Positions 15,240 to 23,115 of a stretch of 24,176 nucleotides of DNA are shown here, piece by piece. The DNA is taken from positions 1 to 24,176 of the forward strand of contig NZ_LGCN01000249.1 of the NCBI RefSeq assembly GCF_001279005.1, in the 5' to 3' direction. The position numbers were made by a program, and so were the translations under genes. The stretch comes from Streptomyces caelestis (GTDB lineage: Bacteria > Actinomycetota > Actinomycetes > Streptomycetales > Streptomycetaceae). Every line of letters starts with the position of its first letter. Position 1 is the stretch's first letter. The notes beneath the pieces were generated by a model. The model was not told the DNA's origin and did not search any database. It worked only from the letters and a program-made list of their open reading frames with translations.

Positions 15240-16424
15240 CTACGGAAGGGCCAGCATCCGCTCCAGCGCCAGCTTCGCGAACGCCTCCGTCTCCTTGTCC
15301 ACCTCGATGCGGTTGACCAGGTTGCCCTCGGCGAGCGATTCCAGCGCCCACACCAGGTGCGGGAGGTCGATGCGGTTCATCGTGGAGCAGAAGCAGACCG
15401 TCTTGTCGAGGAAGACGATCTCCTTGCCCTCGGGCGCGAAACGGTTCGCCAGACGCCGTACGAGGTTGAGCTCGGTGCCGATGGCCCACTTGGAGCCGGC
15501 CGGGGCCGCCTCCAGCGTCTTGATGATGTACTCCGTCGAGCCGACGTGGTCCGCGGCGGCCACGACCTCGTGCCGGCACTCGGGGTGGACCAGGACGTTC
15601 ACGCCGGGGATGCGCTCGCGCACGTCATTGACCGAGTCCAGGCTGAACCGGCCGTGCACCGAGCAGTGGCCGCGCCACAGGATCATCTTCGCGGCGCGCA
15701 GCTCGTCCGCCGTCAGCCCGCCGTTCGGCTTGTGCGGGTTGTAGACGACGCAGTCCTCCAGGGACATCCCCATGTCCCGCACCGCCGTGTTGCGGCCCAG
15801 GTGCTGGTCGGGGAGGAAGAGGACCTTCTCCCCCTGCTCGAAGGCCCAGTCCAGGGCCCGCCTGGCGTTGGAGGAGGTGCAGATGGTGCCGCCGTGCCTG
15901 CCCGTGAAGGCCTTGATGTCGGCGGAGGAGTTCATGTACGAGACGGGGACGACCTGCTCGGCCACCCCGGCCTCGGTCAGCACGTCCCAGCACTCGGCCA
16001 CCTGCTCGGCGGTGGCCATGTCGGCCATGGAGCAGCCGGCCGCGAGGTCGGGCAGGACCACCTTCTGGTCGTCACCGGTGAGGATGTCCGCGGACTCGGC
16101 CATGAAGTGCACACCGCAGAAGACGATGTACTCGGCCTGCGGGCGCGCGGCGGCGTCGCGGGCCAGCTTGAAGGAGTCGCCCGTGACGTCGGCGAACTGG
16201 ATGACCTCGTCGCGCTGGTAGTGGTGGCCGAGCACGAAGACCTTGTCCCCGAGCTTCTCCTTGGCGGCGCGGGCGCGCTCCACCAGGTCCGGGTCGGACG
16301 GCGACGGGAGGTCACCGGGACACTCCACACCGCGCTCGCTCCTCGGGTCGGCCTCACGGCCGAGCAGCAGCAGGGCGAGGGGCGTCGGCTGGACGTCGAG
16401 CTCCTGGGTCTGGGCGGTGGTCAC
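15240..16424 (-). CDS. nadA: Quinolinate synthase
   Basis: It condenses iminoaspartate with dihydroxyacetone phosphate to quinolinate in de novo NAD synthesis, using an oxygen-sensitive 4Fe-4S cluster. The 394 residues include LGHHYQRDEVIQFAD, IVFCGVHFMAESADIL (C103), ILWRGHCSVHGRF (C254) and VCFCSTMN (C344/C346), which hold the cluster Cys. The long N-terminal extension (VTTAQTQELDVQPTPLALLL) is usual in Streptomyces. GTG 16424 is chosen because AAAGGG lies 8 bp upstream; GTG 16433 sits too close to that site. No nadB or nadC is adjacent, so it is monocistronic here. It is divergent from erpA, whose product is a plausible source of its cluster. Confidence 0.96.
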   Translation of the reverse strand: MTTAQTQELDVQPTPLALLLLGREADPRSERGVECPGDLPSPSDPDLVERARAAKEKLGDKVFVLGHHYQRDEVIQFADVTGDSFKLARDAAARPQAEYIVFCGVHFMAESADILTGDDQKVVLPDLAAGCSMADMATAEQVAECWDVLTEAGVAEQVVPVSYMNSSADIKAFTGRHGGTICTSSNARRALDWAFEQGEKVLFLPDQHLGRNTAVRDMGMSLEDCVVYNPHKPNGGLTADELRAAKMILWRGHCSVHGRFSLDSVNDVRERIPGVNVLVHPECRHEVVAAADHVGSTEYIIKTLEAAPAGSKWAIGTELNLVRRLANRFAPEGKEIVFLDKTVCFCSTMNRIDLPHLVWALESLAEGNLVNRIEVDKETEAFAKLALERMLALP

Positions 16425-16467
16425 GACACGCACCCTTTCTGTTCTGGCGACTTCTCGTCGAAATGAC

Positions 16468-16503
16468 GTTATCTATCATAACCGGTTCACGTCACTTTGA
16501 CGA
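16468..16503 (-). promoter_or_regulatory. nadA promoter with overlapping palindromic operator candidate
   Basis: On the minus strand, TCGTCA (16498-16503) and TATGAT (16475-16480) are spaced 17 bp, a good vegetative promoter, giving a leader of about 45 nt. The -10 lies inside the perfect palindrome GTTATCTATCATAAC (16468-16482), the most AT-rich stretch nearby, where a bound repressor would block transcription. Confidence 0.6.
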
Positions 16504-16529
16504 CGGCCATAGCGTCCGTGTGACGTGAA
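16486..16529. promoter_or_regulatory. Perfect 10-bp inverted repeat between nadA and erpA
   Basis: TTCACGTCAC (16486-16495) and GTGACGTGAA (16520-16529) are exact inverted copies 24 bp apart. The left copy lies within the nadA -35/-10 spacer. They look like two copies of one regulator site placed for divergent control. I cannot name the regulator. Confidence 0.5.
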
Positions 16530-16710
16530 TCCCGATGGGCGCCGGTCCCTCCCCGACGAGGCCCCACCGCAGCCGGTTTCCGCTCCGCACGGCGTGTGCG
16601 AGCATGAGGAGGGAGGCGAGGAAGACACGCGCCCGGCCCGGAATGAATCCGCGGTCCCGCCGGTTGCAACCGTCGGCAAGCAGTCTCCGTACAACCCGGG
16701 AGAGATGTAG

Positions 16711-17067
16711 ATGTCCGTATCGGACGAGACCAGCACCGTCACCGACGGCATCGTCCTGACCGACGCCGCCGCGTCCAAGGTCAAGGCCCTGCTCGACCAG
16801 GAAGGCCGTGACGACCTCGCCCTGCGTGTCGCCGTCCAGCCCGGCGGCTGCTCCGGCCTGCGCTACCAGCTCTTCTTCGACGAGCGCTCGCTCGACGGCG
16901 ACGTGGAGAAGGACTTCGGCGGTGTGAAGGTCGTCACCGACCGCATGAGCGCCCCGTACCTGGGCGGCGCCACCATCGACTTCGTCGACACCATCGAGAA
17001 GCAGGGCTTCACGATCGACAACCCCAACGCCACCGGCTCCTGCGCCTGCGGCGACTCCTTCAGCTGA
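16711..17067 (+). CDS. erpA: A-type iron-sulfur carrier (ErpA/HesB/IscA family)
   Basis: 118 residues, the usual length with a short N-terminal extension. It takes a nascent Fe-S cluster and passes it to apo-enzymes. The three ligand Cys are present: C47 in QPGGCSGLRYQ, and C111 and C113 in the C-terminal SCACGDSFS. GGGAGAG lies about 7 bp before ATG 16711. Just upstream is ATG TAG ATG, a two-codon start-stop directly abutting the real start. The gene stands alone, divergent from nadA, whose product needs a 4Fe-4S cluster, and it ends at a strong terminator. A palindrome, CGGTTGCAACCG, at 16661-16672 may be a regulatory site. Confidence 0.95.
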   Translation: MSVSDETSTVTDGIVLTDAAASKVKALLDQEGRDDLALRVAVQPGGCSGLRYQLFFDERSLDGDVEKDFGGVKVVTDRMSAPYLGGATIDFVDTIEKQGFTIDNPNATGSCACGDSFS

Positions 17068-17095
17068 GCCGGGCCCCGTCCCGGGCGGCACATGA

Positions 17096-17134
17096 CGAAG
17101 GCGGCGGCCCCCTCCGAGGGGGCCGCCGCCTTCG
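17096..17134. terminator. Strong bidirectional terminator after erpA
   Basis: A 17-bp perfect stem (CGAAGGCGGCGGCCCCC and its complement) with loop TCCGA, followed by GGTTTCC. It lies between convergent erpA and the membrane protein ending at 17153. Confidence 0.85.
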
Positions 17135-17152
17135 GGTTTCCCCGCGCCCGGG

Positions 17153-18907
17153 CTACCGGGTGGGCGGCGCCGGCAGCCGGGCCCCGTCCTTGTGCAGCGG
17201 AACCGGCTCGCCGTCCGTGCCCACGACCTCGCGGTCGCCGAGCGGCGCGTCCAGCCGCACCGTCTGCCGGTACTGCCTGGCGATCAGGATGCACACCTCG
17301 TCCGGCCAGGGCGTCTCGGTCACCCGTACCGTCACCCGGCCGCCGTCCGCACGCGCCGTCGCCTCGTAGTCGGCGCACACGCCGCCCGTGAAGACCACGG
17401 TCAGCTCGGCGCCCTCGGCGGTGTAGCCCTCGACGTCGACCTCGCGGGTGGACGGCGCCGCGGTCGGTTCGTCACCGGGCTTCGTGGGCCGCGGGCTCGC
17501 CTCCCCGGCCCCCGTCCGCGGAGCGAGGAACTCCGGGTCGACCGCCGGATACGTCACCGTGAAGGTCTCCTCCGTCCCCCGGGGGCGCACCTCGAACAAC
17601 CAGGACGGTACGAGGGCCGGCCGCCCGTCCACGGAGTGCGAGGCCAGTCCGAACACCGCGTCGTCGACCGTGACGGTGTCGCCCTTCGGGTCCGTCGCCG
17701 GGGCGCACGGCTCCCGCTGCCCGTCCTCCGGCGTCACCGGGCCGGCGCAGCCGCCGGTTCCCGCGCCCGGGCCGGCGCCCGGCGCCGCGTTCATCAGCTC
17801 CAGCGCGTCGGCCGCGCTCACCACGGGGTAGACGTCCCCCTTCACGGGCTCCACGAGCCGGCCGTCGCCGCCGACCACCTCGCCCCGGGCGCCGACGACC
17901 ACGCCGGTCGTCCAGCCGTACGTCGGCAGCCCGCCGACCTCGGGGTCGGCGTTCACCACGCGCCTGCCGCCCATGACCTGGCTCGCGTCGAGCTTCGCGT
18001 CGTCCTGGCCCACCGCCTTCAGCACGGGCGCGGCGGCCTTCCTCGCGGCGGACTCGTCCACGACCGGACCGCCCGCGGCCGGAGCCGAACACGTCGCCCC
18101 CTTGCAGTTGTCGGTGCCCGGGGTGTTCCGGCTGAACGTCCAGGCGCCGGGAGCCTCCCGGTCCACCCGCAGCGTGGGACCGGAACCGTCCTTGCCGCCG
18201 ATCCGCCAGGACCCGCCCTCCGCGACCGGCTCGCCCTCCAGTCCCAGGGCCTTCGCCAGCGTGACCACCCGGTCCTCGGTGACCTGCCCCCGGACGCGGT
18301 ACACCGGCGCCGAACCGGGACCGTCCGGGAGCGGGCCGGCGGCGCGGTAGACGGCGCCGTAGGGGTTGGGCTCGCCGGGGGCGATCCCGTTCGCGGGATC
18401 CTCGGAGTGGCCGTCCAGGGCGAGCGGCGGGGGAGAGGCGTCCCCGTTCGCCCCCGGAACCGCACCGCTCCCGGAACCCCCGGAGGCGCCGGCGGCGAGG
18501 TAGGCCCCGCCGCCCCCGGCCAGCAGCACGGCGGCGGCGACGGAGGCGATCAGCAGGGGCGGACGCCGCCGCGCCGGCCCGTCGGCGTGTTCCTCCCGGG
18601 AGGACGGACCGTCGGCACGGTGTCCCCCGACAACGATCTCCCCCGCGCCGGACTCCGGTTGGTCCTCCGGTGTCTCCCCGGCGCGGGTACCGGTGTCCGC
18701 CTCGGGCTTCGAGGCCCCGGTTCCGGAGGCGCCGGCGTCGGGCGCGTCGTCGACCGGCCGTGCCGTGCCCGGCTCGGGTGCGGCGGGCTCCCGCCGCTCC
18801 GGGGCACCCGTCTCCCCGTCATGGTCCGAAGCGCCCCCGGTGTCGCGCGTGCCGCCGGGAGCGGGGCGCGCCTCGGCGTCGTCGTTGTCGGGTCGCTCGG
18901 TGTTCAC
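17153..18907 (-). CDS. Single-pass membrane protein with large extracytoplasmic region
   Basis: 584 residues. Residues 1-115 are disordered, Pro/Ala/Asp/Glu-rich and probably cytoplasmic. One helix follows basic residues (RRRPPLLIASVAAAVLLAGG, ~117-139). The external part has Pro/Gly linkers and two conserved-looking parts, roughly residues 180-460 (YGAVYRAAGPLPDGPG through TYPAVDPEFLAP) and the last ~100 (GYTAEGAELTVVFTGGVC to the end), with pairs of Cys that could form disulfides. I know no function; similar proteins accompany erpA and the PfkB kinase in Streptomyces. GTG 18907 is supported by AAGGAG 7 bp upstream. Mycobacteria also have a membrane protein gene at the corresponding spot (Rv2203, from memory), but relationship is unproven. 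Confidence 0.85.
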   Translation of the reverse strand: MNTERPDNDDAEARPAPGGTRDTGGASDHDGETGAPERREPAAPEPGTARPVDDAPDAGASGTGASKPEADTGTRAGETPEDQPESGAGEIVVGGHRADGPSSREEHADGPARRRPPLLIASVAAAVLLAGGGGAYLAAGASGGSGSGAVPGANGDASPPPLALDGHSEDPANGIAPGEPNPYGAVYRAAGPLPDGPGSAPVYRVRGQVTEDRVVTLAKALGLEGEPVAEGGSWRIGGKDGSGPTLRVDREAPGAWTFSRNTPGTDNCKGATCSAPAAGGPVVDESAARKAAAPVLKAVGQDDAKLDASQVMGGRRVVNADPEVGGLPTYGWTTGVVVGARGEVVGGDGRLVEPVKGDVYPVVSAADALELMNAAPGAGPGAGTGGCAGPVTPEDGQREPCAPATDPKGDTVTVDDAVFGLASHSVDGRPALVPSWLFEVRPRGTEETFTVTYPAVDPEFLAPRTGAGEASPRPTKPGDEPTAAPSTREVDVEGYTAEGAELTVVFTGGVCADYEATARADGGRVTVRVTETPWPDEVCILIARQYRQTVRLDAPLGDREVVGTDGEPVPLHKDGARLPAPPTR

Positions 18908-19069
18908 CGCATCGCTCCTTCGGCTGCGCAGCTGTCCCGGAAGGACCCTTCCCGGCCGCACCGGGACTGCTCGTGGGTCGTATCCCGCATCCCCTTCACG
19001 GGGGACGGCGATGGGACGCAGCGGGGGAGCGCGCGGTTCCCCGGGAGCGCCGGACCGGCCGGCGCCGGC

Positions 19070-19279
19070 TCAGTCGCCGTACTCCGACATCGCGTCCAGC
19101 AGCCGCGCCGACCCGGGCGGCACGGTCACGCCGTGGATCGAGGACGGAGGGACCGGCCGGGCGGCCACCCGGTCGGGGACCGCCCAGTGAGGGCTCATCC
19201 GGGCGCAGTCGCCGCGCAGCGACGCCAGGCCGCCTTCGAGGTCTGCCGGGGCGGGGGCGTGGACCCTGAGGTTCGTCAT
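19070..19279 (-). CDS. Small conserved hypothetical protein, 69 aa
   Basis: Sequence opens MTNLRVHAPAPADLEGGLAS, with two Cys-free halves around RGDCARMSPHW, and ends LLDAMSEYGD. No membrane segment or known motif is seen; function unknown. There is no ribosome binding site, but TACGGT ends 6 bp before the ATG, the leaderless layout seen elsewhere in this window. This supports it as a real gene despite its size. It is upstream of the anchored membrane protein on the same strand, 162 bp away, and divergent from the PfkB kinase. Confidence 0.65.
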   Translation of the reverse strand: MTNLRVHAPAPADLEGGLASLRGDCARMSPHWAVPDRVAARPVPPSSIHGVTVPPGSARLLDAMSEYGD

Positions 19280-19285
19280 GTCCGC

Positions 19286-19291
19286 ACCGTA
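19286..19291 (-). promoter_or_regulatory. Candidate -10 box of the 69-aa gene
   Basis: TACGGT on the minus strand, followed by 6 bp (GCGGAC) and ATG 19279; consistent with leaderless transcription. Confidence 0.45.
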
Positions 19292-19408
19292 CGCACGGCG
19301 AAGGTCACGAAGAAAGATCTACTATCGGGTAGTTTCACCTGCTTCTGCGGACTCCTCCCAGCGGGTAGCGTGAGGTGTCAACCCGCCTCCCTCAGGAGAA
19401 TCCACGCC

Positions 19409-20383
19409 GTGCGCATCGCAGTCACCGGCTCCATCGCCACCGACCATCTCATGACCTTCCCCGGCCGCTTCGCCGACCAGTTCGTCGCGGACCAGCTGCA
19501 CACGGTCTCGTTGTCCTTCCTGGTCGACAACCTCGACGTGCGCAGGGGCGGCGTGGGCGCGAACATCGCCTTCGGGATGGGCCAGCTCGGCACCCGCCCG
19601 ATCCTCGTCGGGGCCGCCGGCTTCGACTTCGACGAGTACCGGGCCTGGCTGGACCGGCACGGCGTCGACACCGAGTCCGTCCGCATCTCCGACACCCTGC
19701 ACACCGCCCGCTTCGTGTGCACCACGGACGCCGACCACAACCAGATCGGCTCCTTCTACACGGGCGCGATGAGCGAGGCCCGCCTCATCGAGCTGAAGAC
19801 CGTCGCCGACCGGGTGGGCGGCCTCGACCTGGTCTCCATCGGCGCCGACGACCCGGAGGGCATGCTCCGGCACACCGAGGAGTGCCGCTCCCGGGGCATC
19901 CCGTTCGCCGCCGACTTCTCCCAGCAGATCGCCCGGATGAACGGCGAGGAGATCCGGATACTGCTGGACGGGGCGACCTACCTCTTCTCCAACGAGTACG
20001 AGAAGGGGCTCATCGAGACGAAGACCGGCTGGAGCGACGCGGAGATCCTCGGCCGGGTCGGCCACCGGGTCACCACCCTCGGCGCGCGAGGCGTCCGCAT
20101 CGAGCAGGCCGGCGGGGAGACGATCGAGGTCGGGTGCCCCGACGAGGAGCGCAAGGCCGATCCGACGGGCGTCGGCGACGCCTTCCGCGCCGGGTTCCTG
20201 TCGGGGCTGGCGTGGGGGGTCCCGCTGGAGCGGGCGGCGCAGGTGGGCTGCATGCTGGCGACGCTCGTCATCGAGACGGTCGGCACCCAGGAGTACCAGC
20301 TGCGCCGGGGACACTTCATGGAGCGCTTCACGAAGGCGTACGGGGACGAGGCGGCGGAAGAGGTCCGGGAGCACCTGGGCTGA
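19409..20383 (+). CDS. PfkB-family kinase, probably adenosine kinase
   Basis: 324 residues with the ribokinase fold. It opens with RIAVTGSIATDHLMTFPGRF, then the substrate-site GGVGANIAFGMGQLG, and carries the PfkB signature DPTGVGDAFRAGF at 251-263, where D257 is the expected catalytic base beside the anion hole. Many Streptomyces records call it just a carbohydrate kinase. Its place between ctaC and erpA matches that of mycobacterial AdoK (Rv2202c, from memory), an adenosine kinase of PfkB rather than eukaryotic type, so phosphorylation of adenosine to AMP is the better guess. GTG 19409 has CAGGAGAA 8 bp upstream. A TAGCGT box about 40 bp before the start is a promoter candidate. Confidence 0.9.
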   Translation: MRIAVTGSIATDHLMTFPGRFADQFVADQLHTVSLSFLVDNLDVRRGGVGANIAFGMGQLGTRPILVGAAGFDFDEYRAWLDRHGVDTESVRISDTLHTARFVCTTDADHNQIGSFYTGAMSEARLIELKTVADRVGGLDLVSIGADDPEGMLRHTEECRSRGIPFAADFSQQIARMNGEEIRILLDGATYLFSNEYEKGLIETKTGWSDAEILGRVGHRVTTLGARGVRIEQAGGETIEVGCPDEERKADPTGVGDAFRAGFLSGLAWGVPLERAAQVGCMLATLVIETVGTQEYQLRRGHFMERFTKAYGDEAAEEVREHLG

Positions 20384-20389
20384 GCCCGC

Positions 20390-20424
20390 CGGGTGCGGCC
20401 GGACGGGGGAGCCGGCCGCACCCG
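20390..20424. terminator. Bidirectional hairpin after the PfkB kinase
   Basis: A perfect 13-bp stem, CGGGTGCGGCCGG with its complement, around the loop ACGGGGGAG. It lies between the convergent kinase and desulfurase genes. Confidence 0.75.
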
Positions 20425-20469
20425 CACGGGGAGCCGCACGGGTGCGCAGCCCCGCACCCCCGGGGCGGG

Positions 20470-21858
20470 TCAGCCGGTCCGGCGGACCACGTAGGCCGTT
20501 CCCCGCTCCGCCGGTTCCTCCCCCACGTACTCCTGACCGCGCATCTCGCACCAGGCCGGGATGTCCAGGCGGGCGGCCTCGTCGTCGGCCAGGACACGGA
20601 CCGTGCCGCCCGGGGGGACGTCCCCGATGACCTTGGCCAGTTCGATGACCGGGATCGGGCAGCGACGGCCCAGGGCGTCCACCACCAGGACCTCGTCCTT
20701 CTCCTCCGTCGGGGCGGGGCCGGCGGCCACCGGCGCGCCGAGCTTCTCCCGCACCCCCGACACCACCTCCGGCAGGACGGACAGGAAGCGCTCGACGTCC
20801 TCCGCCCGCGTCCCGGGCGGCAGCGAGAGGCGGATGTTGCCCTCGCTGAGCACGCCCATCGCCCTCAGCACATGACTCGGCGTCAGCGTGCTGCTGGTGC
20901 AGGACGACCCGGACGACACGGAGAAACCGGCCCGGTCCAGCTCGTGCAGCAGCGTCTCCCCGTCGACATAGAGACAGGAGAAGGTGACGATCCCGGGCAG
21001 CCGCCGCTCCGGGTCCCCGACCACCTCCACGTCCGGCACCAGCCGCGGCACCCGCGCCCGGATCCGCTCCGTCAGTTCCCGCAGCCGTACCGCCTCCTCG
21101 GCGGCCTCCGCCCGCACCGCCCGCAGCGAAGCCGCCGCCGCCACGATCGCCGGCAGGTTCTCGAACCCGGCCGCCCGCCCCGACTCCCGTTCGTCCCGCG
21201 GCCCCTGGGGCGCGAACCGCACCCCTTTGCGCACGACGAGCAGCCCGGCCCCCGGCGGACCGCCCCACTTGTGGGCGCTCGCCGCGAGCAGCGACCAGTC
21301 GCCCTCCACCGGCCCCCACCCCAGCGACTGGGCCGCGTCCACCAGCAGCGGCACCCCCGCCGCCCGGCACACCTCGGCGACGCCGGCCACCGGCTGCACG
21401 GTCCCCACCTCGTGGTTGGCCGACTGCAGACAGGCCAGCGCGGTGTCCGGCCGCAGGGCGTCCGCGTACCCGGACGGGCTCACCGCACCCGTACGGTCCA
21501 CCGCGACCTCGGTGACCGCCCCTCCGCCGGCCTGGTGAACTTCCGCCGCATGGAGTACAGAAGAGTGCTCGACGGCTGACACGATCAGGTGATGGCCCGC
21601 GCGCCGCCGCCCGGCCAGCGCCCCCGCGATCCCCGAGTGCACCGCCGAGGTCCCGGACGAGGTGAACACCAACTCGTCCGGCCGGCACCCCACCGCCTCC
21701 GCGGCCGCCTCCCGCGCCGCGTCCAGCAGCAGCCGCGCCCGCCGGCCCTCCCGGTACAACCGCGCCGGATCCGCCCACCCCTCGTCGAGAGAGGCCGTCA
21801 GGGCCTGCCGGGCGACGGGATGAAGAGGAGCACCGGAAGCTGCATCGAAGTAGGACAC
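20470..21858 (-). CDS. Cysteine desulfurase fused to a C-terminal TusA sulfur-carrier domain
   Basis: 462 residues. Residues 1-375 are a class V PLP enzyme of the NifS/IscS type: SSGTSAVHSG, ANHEVGTVQP, the PLP Lys K197 in SAHKWGG, and active-site C320 in SSGSSCTSS. Residues ~388-462 are a TusA-like domain with the CPxP motif at C400 (RRCPIPVIELAKV). The desulfurase would make a persulfide from cysteine and hand the sulfur directly to its own TusA domain, for tRNA thiolation, molybdopterin or other sulfur relay. The fused layout recurs in Streptomyces but its recipient is not known to me. GTG 21858 lacks a ribosome binding site; TAGCGT ends 6 bp upstream, so it is probably leaderless. Confidence 0.93.
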   Translation of the reverse strand: MSYFDAASGAPLHPVARQALTASLDEGWADPARLYREGRRARLLLDAAREAAAEAVGCRPDELVFTSSGTSAVHSGIAGALAGRRRAGHHLIVSAVEHSSVLHAAEVHQAGGGAVTEVAVDRTGAVSPSGYADALRPDTALACLQSANHEVGTVQPVAGVAEVCRAAGVPLLVDAAQSLGWGPVEGDWSLLAASAHKWGGPPGAGLLVVRKGVRFAPQGPRDERESGRAAGFENLPAIVAAAASLRAVRAEAAEEAVRLRELTERIRARVPRLVPDVEVVGDPERRLPGIVTFSCLYVDGETLLHELDRAGFSVSSGSSCTSSTLTPSHVLRAMGVLSEGNIRLSLPPGTRAEDVERFLSVLPEVVSGVREKLGAPVAAGPAPTEEKDEVLVVDALGRRCPIPVIELAKVIGDVPPGGTVRVLADDEAARLDIPAWCEMRGQEYVGEEPAERGTAYVVRRTG

Positions 21859-21864
21859 ACGGCA

Positions 21865-21870
21865 ACGCTA
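21865..21870 (-). promoter_or_regulatory. Candidate -10 box of the desulfurase-TusA gene
   Basis: TAGCGT on the minus strand, followed by 6 bp (TGCCGT) and GTG 21858. No Shine-Dalgarno sequence lies in between. Confidence 0.5.
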
Positions 21871-22155
21871 AACCCCCCGGGCGCGGGGCCGTCCTCCCCG
21901 CGCGGCTCCGCCGCGCGGGCGCGACCGGCGACGACGGAGCGGCAGCCGCGGGACGGCCCCCACCCCCGGGCGGTGAGGCGCTCGGTGTAACCCGCGGCGC
22001 GTACGGCACCCCTCCTCGCGACCCCTCGGAGAGCGTCGGCTAGGGTTTGGTCCGCATAAACATCCAAACCCCTGCCCGACGCAGGGCGGCGACCGACCAG
22101 CGAGAAGGCAGGCCGCAGCCAATCCGCGCGGGCGAGACTCTCGGGAAGGCGCTAC
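21871..22155 (+). promoter_or_regulatory. ctaC upstream region with promoter box and inverted repeat
   Basis: No gene is seen. TAGGGT at 22041-22046 is a candidate -10 for ctaC, which would give a leader of about 105 nt. Overlapping it, GGGTTTGG (22043-22050) and CCAAACCC (22064-22071) form a perfect 8-bp inverted repeat around 13 AT-richer bases. This covers the expected transcription start, so it is either an operator or a 5'-end hairpin in the leader. Confidence 0.5.
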
Positions 22156-23115
22156 GTGAGTCCCAACGGCTCCGACCGCTCGCCGCGGCGCCCGATGCGG
22201 CGGAAGCTGCTGCAGGCACTGACCGCGGGCCTGGTCCTGGCGACCGCCACCGGTTGCACATGGGAGGACTTCCCCCGCCTTGGTATGCCCACCCCCACCA
22301 CGGAAGAGGCTCCGCGGATCCTCTCGCTGTGGCAGGGGTCCTGGGCTGCCGCGCTCGCTATCGGCGTGCTGGTGTGGGGCCTGATCCTGTGGAGTGCTTT
22401 CTTCCACCGGCGCAGCCGCACCAAGGTGGAGGTCCCTCCGCAGACCCGGTACAACATGCCCATCGAGGCGCTGTACACGGTGGTTCCGCTCATCATCGTC
22501 TCGGTGTTCTTCTACTTCACCGCGCGCGACGAATCCGAACTGCTGAAGCTCGAGAAGAAGCCCGACGTCACCGTCAACGTGGTCGGCTTCCAGTGGAGCT
22601 GGTGCTTCAACTACGTCGAGAACGTCGAGGGTTCCACGGGCGACGCCAAGACGTCCAAGGAACTCCAGTCGGTCCCGGAACGCTACAAGAGCGCCTTCCC
22701 GGCCGACGCCGGCGGTGTCTACGACTGCGGTGTCCCCGGCACCCGGAACCCGCAGACCAACAACCCGGGCCCCACCCTGTGGCTGCCCGAGGGCAAGCGG
22801 GTCCGCTTCGTGCTGACCTCGCGCGACGTCATCCACTCCTTCTGGGTGGTGCCGTTCCTGATGAAGCAGGACGTCATCCCGGGCCACCCCAACGCCTTCG
22901 AGGTGACCCCCAACCGTGAGGGCACCTTCCTGGGCAAGTGCGCCGAGCTCTGCGGCGTCGACCACTCCCGGATGCTGTTCAACGTGAAGGTCGTCTCCCC
23001 CGAGCGTTACGAGCAGCACCTGAAGGACCTCGTGAAGAAGGGGCAGACCGGTTACGTGCCCGCCGGCATCGACCAGACGGAGCACGAGAAGAACCGGGAG
23101 GCGAACATCCTGTGA
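22156..23115 (+). CDS. ctaC: Cytochrome c oxidase subunit II
   Basis: 319 residues. An N-terminal signal ends in a lipobox-like ATATGC (C34), so the mature protein is probably a lipoprotein. Two membrane helices follow ([18 protein letters not shown] and [17 protein letters not shown]), then an external cupredoxin domain. The CuA ligands are visible: a His in DVIHSFWV, and [12 protein letters not shown] with C262, C266 and H270, and the closing Met. CuA accepts electrons from the cytochrome bcc complex and passes them to heme a of CtaD. A loop insert with two Cys ([11 protein letters not shown] and VYDCGVPG) is typical of actinobacterial CtaC. GTG 22156 follows GGGAAGG at about 6 bp. It overlaps ctaD by 4 bp (GTGA), so the two are translationally coupled. 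Confidence 0.97.
   Translation: MSPNGSDRSPRRPMRRKLLQALTAGLVLATATGCTWEDFPRLGMPTPTTEEAPRILSLWQGSWAAALAIGVLVWGLILWSAFFHRRSRTKVEVPPQTRYNMPIEALYTVVPLIIVSVFFYFTARDESELLKLEKKPDVTVNVVGFQWSWCFNYVENVEGSTGDAKTSKELQSVPERYKSAFPADAGGVYDCGVPGTRNPQTNNPGPTLWLPEGKRVRFVLTSRDVIHSFWVVPFLMKQDVIPGHPNAFEVTPNREGTFLGKCAELCGVDHSRMLFNVKVVSPERYEQHLKDLVKKGQTGYVPAGIDQTEHEKNREANIL

Noticed and set aside
11068..15579. A 1503-codon minus-strand open frame opposite the regulator and RND gene
   Set aside because: Its translation is low-complexity Arg/Gly/Asp/His-rich with no domains, and the plus strand carries clear regulator and transporter genes. It follows from GC-rich codon bias.
17192..20383. A 1063-codon plus-strand frame ending in the PfkB kinase
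   Set aside because: Only the last 324 codons have protein character. The upstream part is antisense to the membrane protein, and the true start at 19409 has a good ribosome binding site.
19322..22009. A long minus-strand open frame (895 codons) over the kinase and desulfurase
   Set aside because: The PfkB kinase (plus) and desulfurase-TusA (minus, another frame) explain this DNA with intact motifs; this frame has none.
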